Positions 6,206 through 9,713 of a DNA stretch of 9,713 nt are shown here, piece after piece. The stretch covers positions 1-9,713 of the forward strand of contig JAJDEK010000037.1 of assembly GCA_029259875.1 (NCBI GenBank). Direction: 5' to 3'. Position numbers and translations under genes: made by a program. Within the stretch, counting starts at the first letter, position 1, and every line of letters starts with the position of its first letter. Below the pieces are notes generated by a model. It ran no database searches and was not told the DNA's origin. It worked only from the letters and a program-made list of their open reading frames with translations. Origin of the DNA: Planctomycetaceae bacterium. Lineage in GTDB: Bacteria > Planctomycetota > Planctomycetia > Planctomycetales > Planctomycetaceae.

Positions 6206-7111
6206 CTAAGGGATCTTCTCCGCTTTTTGTTTGGCTGAACGGTAAATGACTCCGTTGATTTCTCCGCCCATCATGAGTATCGCACCCGTCAAATATAACC
6301 AGGCAAGAAGTACAATGAAGCCTCCTAACGTGCCGTAAGTCTCGTTGTAATGAGCGAAGTTTTCTACATACAAACGAAAGCCCTGTAGCATAATGACCCA
6401 ACTGATGACGACAAACAGGCTACCGGGGGTAATAACTTTCCAGGGGAGTTTCACACTGGGAACGACCCAGTAGATCACCGATGTTGAGATTAACATAAAT
6501 CCGCAAGCAATCGACCAGCGGACGCCTGCAGAAAGTAACAAGTGTAACCAGGGAGTATAAAAGTATTCGAGCACTAAACGGGCTAATTCGGGACCGAGCA
6601 CTAACAGAATTACAGAAGTTAAGAACAACAACAAGACTCCAAAAGTGAGTAACAGAGAGAGCCCGCCTGCTTTTAAGAATGTTCGTCTATGATCGACTTC
6701 AAAAATCGCATCTAATCCTGTGCCCATTGTGAAAAACAGACGTGTTCCTCCCCAGCAGAGAAGAGCTAAGCCAGCCATGATCAGGCTATAAGTGGAATTT
6801 TTTTGAATGTCCTCAATCTGAGCAAACAGCATTTGAGAAACGGCAGTCGGAAGTCCTTGATTGATTGCATTTTCCATACTAGCAATGACGCCTCTAATCG
6901 GTAATTGTGCCGTGCATGCAATAATGACAATGAGTAATGGGACAAGCGTAAACATCGCATAATAAGCGAATTGAGCACTTTGTGCGCTGAGTCTATGTTG
7001 GTTATATCCTCTCACAGCCTGTCGGATCAAATCCCAAGGTGTGAGCCCTCCAAACTTCCACATTGCTCGAAATCCAATTTTTCCGAGTTGAATTTGTTCC
7101 TGTTCTGTCAT
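6206..7111 (-). CDS. YihY/BrkB-family inner-membrane protein
   Basis: A 301-residue polytopic membrane protein with about six helices (near 46-68, 106-126, 148-173, 197-219, 226-246 and 262-288). The N-terminal part has SAQSAQFAYYAMFTLVPLL, matching the family's 'a.asaayftllslfPll' segment. The end has YNETYGTLGGFIVLLAWLY and LMMGGEIN, the conserved YG..G...LL.WLY....L..G.E.N signature. The family was once misassigned as ribonuclease BN; its role is not established, and the BrkB 'virulence factor' label is only historical. The length is typical. The ATG at 7111 has no strong ribosome site. It is transcribed divergently from the lipoprotein gene across a 219-bp gap, and is separated from DUF1501 by about 270 bp that contains that gene's own promoter, so the two are probably independent units. 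Confidence 0.88.
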   Translation of the reverse strand: MTEQEQIQLGKIGFRAMWKFGGLTPWDLIRQAVRGYNQHRLSAQSAQFAYYAMFTLVPLLIVIIACTAQLPIRGVIASMENAINQGLPTAVSQMLFAQIEDIQKNSTYSLIMAGLALLCWGGTRLFFTMGTGLDAIFEVDHRRTFLKAGGLSLLLTFGVLLLFLTSVILLVLGPELARLVLEYFYTPWLHLLLSAGVRWSIACGFMLISTSVIYWVVPSVKLPWKVITPGSLFVVISWVIMLQGFRLYVENFAHYNETYGTLGGFIVLLAWLYLTGAILMMGGEINGVIYRSAKQKAEKIP

Positions 7112-7330
7112 ATCAGACCATTCATAAGTAATGCCATTAAACGATTTAGGTGTTTATGAGCTTCAAAGGCTTAGCAACCCTCTTGGTCGTTAAAATTTAT
7201 ATAATCATTAAAGCTTAACATTTTGAAATGTCGATAGATTTGATGATAGGGGTACTTTTCTAAAAAGATCTCTATTTTCGAGCCAGTTGTTGCCTCATAT
7301 TTCAAATTTAGAGATTGACCGGATTTCAAA
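7112..7330. promoter_or_regulatory. Divergent intergenic region between yihY-like and lipoprotein genes
   Basis: This A/T-rich 219-bp gap must hold promoters for both directions. The plus strand has a perfect TATAAT at 7200-7205, but no acceptable -35 lies 16-18 nt upstream, so I do not call a full promoter. A 20-codon hydrophobic reading frame (7156-7218) lies in it but is weakly supported. No RNA gene is evident. Confidence 0.3.
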
Positions 7331-7969
7331 ATGTATTCGTTGCTGAAGCTAAGTGCTGGGATTTTACTTTGTCTGCCCTTAACCGGATGCGTCGGACCAG
7401 GCTATTATGATCCTTCGACTGGAATGGTTTGTGGTGGCCAGTTCTATGGCCCAACAAACTTTGTAGATGATATCAAATGTTCGCTTTCAGAGCACCGTGC
7501 ACATCGAATGAGGAAACGCTGTTGTAATCCTTGTGGAAGTTGTTGCACTGGCGGTTGTAGAACTTCAGTTCCCGGGATGCTGGCTTCCGGCACATTTAAT
7601 ATACAAGGGCCCGTTGATTCTTACGCGCCACAAACATACGCACCAGAAAGCTATGCTCCACAGACATACGCCCCAGAGTCCAGTTGTCCGCATTGTGGGC
7701 CTCAAGGGGCTCATGGTTCTAATTTTAGTCCAGGAGAAGTTATAGGCTCTCCATCTACGGTTGTCCCTCAAAAAATCACACCTGCTCCCGAGAATGGTCA
7801 CAATAGTATTCTTAACAAACCTGCTCCTGCACCTGCTGCAGAAGATCCTATGCCAAAATCGAGTTCAGTGCCACCGGCCATGTTACATGCTCCTACCGTG
7901 ATCCCCGATGCTGCAATTCATCAACAGGGAACACGCCGAGTACAATGGGTTCCCGCTCAGGTTCACTAA
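7331..7969 (+). CDS. Cys-rich, Pro-rich lipoprotein, unrecognised
   Basis: A 212-residue predicted lipoprotein. The signal peptide (KLSAGILLCLPLTGC) ends in the lipobox LTGC, so Cys20 would be acylated and the protein anchored in the membrane facing the periplasm or exterior. A cluster CCNPCGSCCTGGC (64-76) gives six Cys in 13 residues, and CPHC (119-122) is a second pair. Between them are four pentapeptides of the form (S/T)YAP(Q/E) (97-116). The last 80 residues are low-complexity and rich in Pro, Ala and Ser. I know no named family for it. The Cys clusters could bind metal or form disulfides; the rest resembles a flexible surface or wall-associated segment. The ATG at 7331 places the signal peptide correctly, but its ribosome site is poor. 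The beta-helix gene follows about 86 bp later on the same strand. Confidence 0.72.
   Translation: MYSLLKLSAGILLCLPLTGCVGPGYYDPSTGMVCGGQFYGPTNFVDDIKCSLSEHRAHRMRKRCCNPCGSCCTGGCRTSVPGMLASGTFNIQGPVDSYAPQTYAPESYAPQTYAPESSCPHCGPQGAHGSNFSPGEVIGSPSTVVPQKITPAPENGHNSILNKPAPAPAAEDPMPKSSSVPPAMLHAPTVIPDAAIHQQGTRRVQWVPAQVH
7619..7678 (+). repeat. Four tandem pentapeptide repeats (S/T)YAP(Q/E)
   Basis: The encoded order is SYAPQ-TYAPE-SYAPQ-TYAPE, that is two 10-residue copies. The alanine codons are GCG, GCA, GCT and GCC, so the DNA copies have diverged while the peptide is unchanged. This suggests selection on the protein, not a fresh duplication. Confidence 0.85.
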
Positions 7970-8054
7970 GTAGATTTGAATTCTGGGAGTTCCGATAAGA
8001 GCTTCGGCAAATAAAGCGAATTCGCCATTGATAGTAGGAATAGGGAGAAATGGG

Positions 8055-9509
8055 GTGTATCAACGTGATTTCGTTAATCAGGAAGGTTCCCAACTACGAA
8101 GTGCCCTCTCTTCAAACTATCTCCTATTAGTAGTTTCGTATTTTTCTCTCTGCTTGTCAGTAGCAGAAGTCGAGTCCGCGATTTATCAGGTGGGCTCTGA
8201 TCAAAAATATAAACAAGTGGAAAAAGTTCCCTGGGAAAGTCTGATTGCTGGGGATGAGGTACACATTCATTGGCGGCCGCAACCTTATCATACAAAGTGG
8301 GTACTCTGTCGTCGGGGAACAAAAGACAAACCGATAATCATAAAAGGGATTCCTTCTGACAAAGGGGAATTACCTGTGATCGATGGGCGTCGGGCCATGA
8401 CCCGCCCCGAGTTGCGTTACTGGGGAGAGCAGCGTGGGATCATCAAGATTGGTGGTGCCAGAGACCCCGCTGATACGATGCCTGCTTATATCGTGATAGA
8501 GAATCTGGATATTCGTAGCGCGCGGCCAACCTTTTTTTACTTCAACTCGGATGGGTTACAGAAGTACTTCCAGAATGCTGCCGCCATCTTTATTGAAAAG
8601 GGTGAGCATATTACGATTCGTAATTGTTATTTGCACGATTGCGGGAATGGCCTGTTTGTCGCATATGAGACAAAAGATTTATTAGTCGAGAACTGTTCCA
8701 TTTATCACAACGGTATCGCAGACAGTTATTATGAGCACAATATTTACACAGAAGCAGCCGGGATTACGTTTCAGGGAAACTACCTCGGACCATTACGAAA
8801 AGAATGTTTGGGAAATAATCTCAAAGACCGTTCTGCCGGTTTGGTTGTACGATACAATTGGATCGAAGGTGGAAATCGTGCGTTGGATCTTGTCGATTCG
8901 GAAGGAGGCGATACGATTCGCTACGATCCACGTTACCGAACGACCTATGTTTACGGTAACGTGCTGATAAAGCAGAAAGAAGATCCCAATAGTCAGGTGA
9001 TTCACTATGGTGGTGATAGTGGTGATGAAAGCGCTTATCGCAAAGGGACCCTCTTTTTATATAACAATACGATTGTTTCAAGGCGTGCATCCACAACTTT
9101 GGTGAGACTGTCTACCAACGGAGAGCACCTGGATTGTCGTAACAACATTTTATATACATCTCATGCTGGAAAAAGCTTTGCGATTTTAGATGACTCGGGG
9201 ACAGCCAGTCTCAGTCATAACTGGCTAAAAAAAGGTTGGAAGACCGCTCATTCCCGAAGTTTTGGGAATGTGAGTTCGGAAAAGGAAGTCTATTCCGGCG
9301 ATGATCCCGGATTTCAGAATGCTGAAAAGAATCTATTCTTTCTTACTCCTCATTCTGCTTGTCTGAACAAGGCAGGAGCGTTACCAGAACCTGTGCTAAA
9401 AAATTTTCCGGTGAAAAAACAGTTTAAAGGACCACGGGGAACAACAGCACGCCCCGCAGAATCCTTAAAAGACCTGGGGGCTTTGAGCAGAGAAACGAAG
9501 AAAAAGTAA
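8055..9509 (+). CDS. Secreted right-handed parallel beta-helix protein (pectate-lyase-like fold)
   Basis: About 484 residues from the GTG at 8055. After a long N-region, a hydrophobic core YLLLVVSYFSLCLSV and AEVESA give a plausible signal peptide. A domain of short strands ending in Asn or Asp follows: IVIENLDIRSA, ITIRNCYLHDCGNGLFVA, LLVENCSIYHNG, ITFQGNYLGPL, VVRYNWIEGGNRALDL, VYGNVLI, FLYNNTIVS, LDCRNNILYTS. This is the repeat pattern of beta-helix carbohydrate-active or surface proteins (PbH1-type). The likely role is polysaccharide binding or cleavage outside the cytoplasm, but no catalytic set can be assigned by eye. The GTG is preceded by AGGGAG (8042-8047) with a 7-nt spacer; a TTG at 8028 would add nine residues without a ribosome site. 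It may be co-transcribed with the lipoprotein gene. Its stop is 10 bp from that of the convergent aminopeptidase gene. Confidence 0.82.
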   Translation: MYQRDFVNQEGSQLRSALSSNYLLLVVSYFSLCLSVAEVESAIYQVGSDQKYKQVEKVPWESLIAGDEVHIHWRPQPYHTKWVLCRRGTKDKPIIIKGIPSDKGELPVIDGRRAMTRPELRYWGEQRGIIKIGGARDPADTMPAYIVIENLDIRSARPTFFYFNSDGLQKYFQNAAAIFIEKGEHITIRNCYLHDCGNGLFVAYETKDLLVENCSIYHNGIADSYYEHNIYTEAAGITFQGNYLGPLRKECLGNNLKDRSAGLVVRYNWIEGGNRALDLVDSEGGDTIRYDPRYRTTYVYGNVLIKQKEDPNSQVIHYGGDSGDESAYRKGTLFLYNNTIVSRRASTTLVRLSTNGEHLDCRNNILYTSHAGKSFAILDDSGTASLSHNWLKKGWKTAHSRSFGNVSSEKEVYSGDDPGFQNAEKNLFFLTPHSACLNKAGALPEPVLKNFPVKKQFKGPRGTTARPAESLKDLGALSRETKKK

Positions 9510-9519
9510 CGCGTTTCAA

Positions 9520-9713
9520 TCAATTGCTGGTTTTGAATTGGTCAGCGACTTCGACCAGTGTCTTAACCATGCAACCTGTTCCGCCGCCTTCACGGTGAGG
9601 CAGATTCGCTGAAGCAAACGCAGGACCTGCGATATCGAGATGAACCCAGGGAGTTTTGTCAACGAAGTTTTCTAGAAACTTAGCAGCCGTAATCGCTCCA
9701 CCCCAGCGAGTTC
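9520..9713 (-). CDS. pepA: Leucyl aminopeptidase (peptidase M17), C-terminal part
   Basis: The minus strand encodes the last 64 residues of an M17 aminopeptidase, ending at TGA (9522-9520). Diagnostic segments are GGAITAAKFLENFV, PWVHLDIAGPAF and GGGTGCMVKTLVEVADQF, matching the conserved C-terminal end of PepA-type enzymes (usual forms: 'PWaHlDIAG.a' and 'GaTG.gvR.Lv'). These are cytoplasmic, two-metal, hexameric enzymes that remove N-terminal residues from peptides. The metal-ligand motif NTDAEGR lies upstream, outside the window. In this tail GTGCMVKTL stands where GTGVGVRTL is common, a mild variation. It converges with the beta-helix gene with only 10 bp between the stops, and no strong terminator hairpin is seen there. 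Confidence 0.9.
   Translation of the reverse strand, partial: TRWGGAITAAKFLENFVDKTPWVHLDIAGPAFASANLPHREGGGTGCMVKTLVEVADQFKTSN

Noticed and set aside
5997..6401. 134-codon minus-strand frame between DUF1501 and the YihY-like gene
   Set aside because: Half of it overlaps the well-supported YihY C-terminus in another frame, and the sequence looks like random translation with many Cys, Arg and His.
8793..9096. Minus-strand frames of 70-91 codons inside the beta-helix gene
   Set aside because: They are antisense to a continuous beta-helix domain and lack start signals or protein-like features.
9492..9517. GAAACG/CGTTTC inverted repeat spanning the convergent stops
   Set aside because: A 6-bp stem with a 14-nt loop that overlaps coding sequence; unlikely to be a real bidirectional terminator.

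Overview
The window looks like chromosomal DNA of a planctomycete, probably of the Gimesia/Planctomycetales type. The reasons are a Tat-exported DUF1501 protein, an integrase of the kind common in that group, extracytoplasmic proteins, moderate GC by eye, and several genes without strong ribosome binding sites. The genus is an inference; no search was run.

Layout, left to right. Bases 1-571 form a junction. The C-terminal part of a tyrosine recombinase (+) runs towards the 3' end of a tRNA-Leu(UAA) gene on the minus strand, as expected at the edge of an integrated element lying mainly to the left of the window. Next, on the minus strand, come a GlsB/YeaQ/YmgE-type small membrane protein (697-1080), a two-gene unit of an extended SDR followed by a DapA/NAL-superfamily lyase or aldolase (3501 down to 1351), a CxxC peroxiredoxin-like protein (3611-4147), a DUF1501 gene followed 11 bp later by a small single-pass membrane protein (5937 down to 4247), and a YihY/BrkB-type membrane protein (6206-7111).

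The strand changes at about 7.1-7.3 kb. Two plus-strand genes encode exported proteins: a Cys-rich lipoprotein (7331-7969) and a right-handed beta-helix protein (about 8055-9509). The last 194 bp hold the C-terminus of an M17 leucyl aminopeptidase on the minus strand, whose stop codon lies 10 bp from that of the beta-helix gene.

Most of the window is ordinary planctomycete housekeeping and envelope content. I see no defence system, CRISPR array, toxin-antitoxin pair or transposon. The points worth a second look are the tRNA-Leu island junction with its inverted repeat, the SDR/lyase pair in which the SDR lacks the catalytic lysine, a hairpin just upstream of the peroxiredoxin start, a DUF1501 gene without its usual DUF1549/DUF1553 partner, and a promoter/leader layout shared by the DUF1501 and GlsB-like genes.
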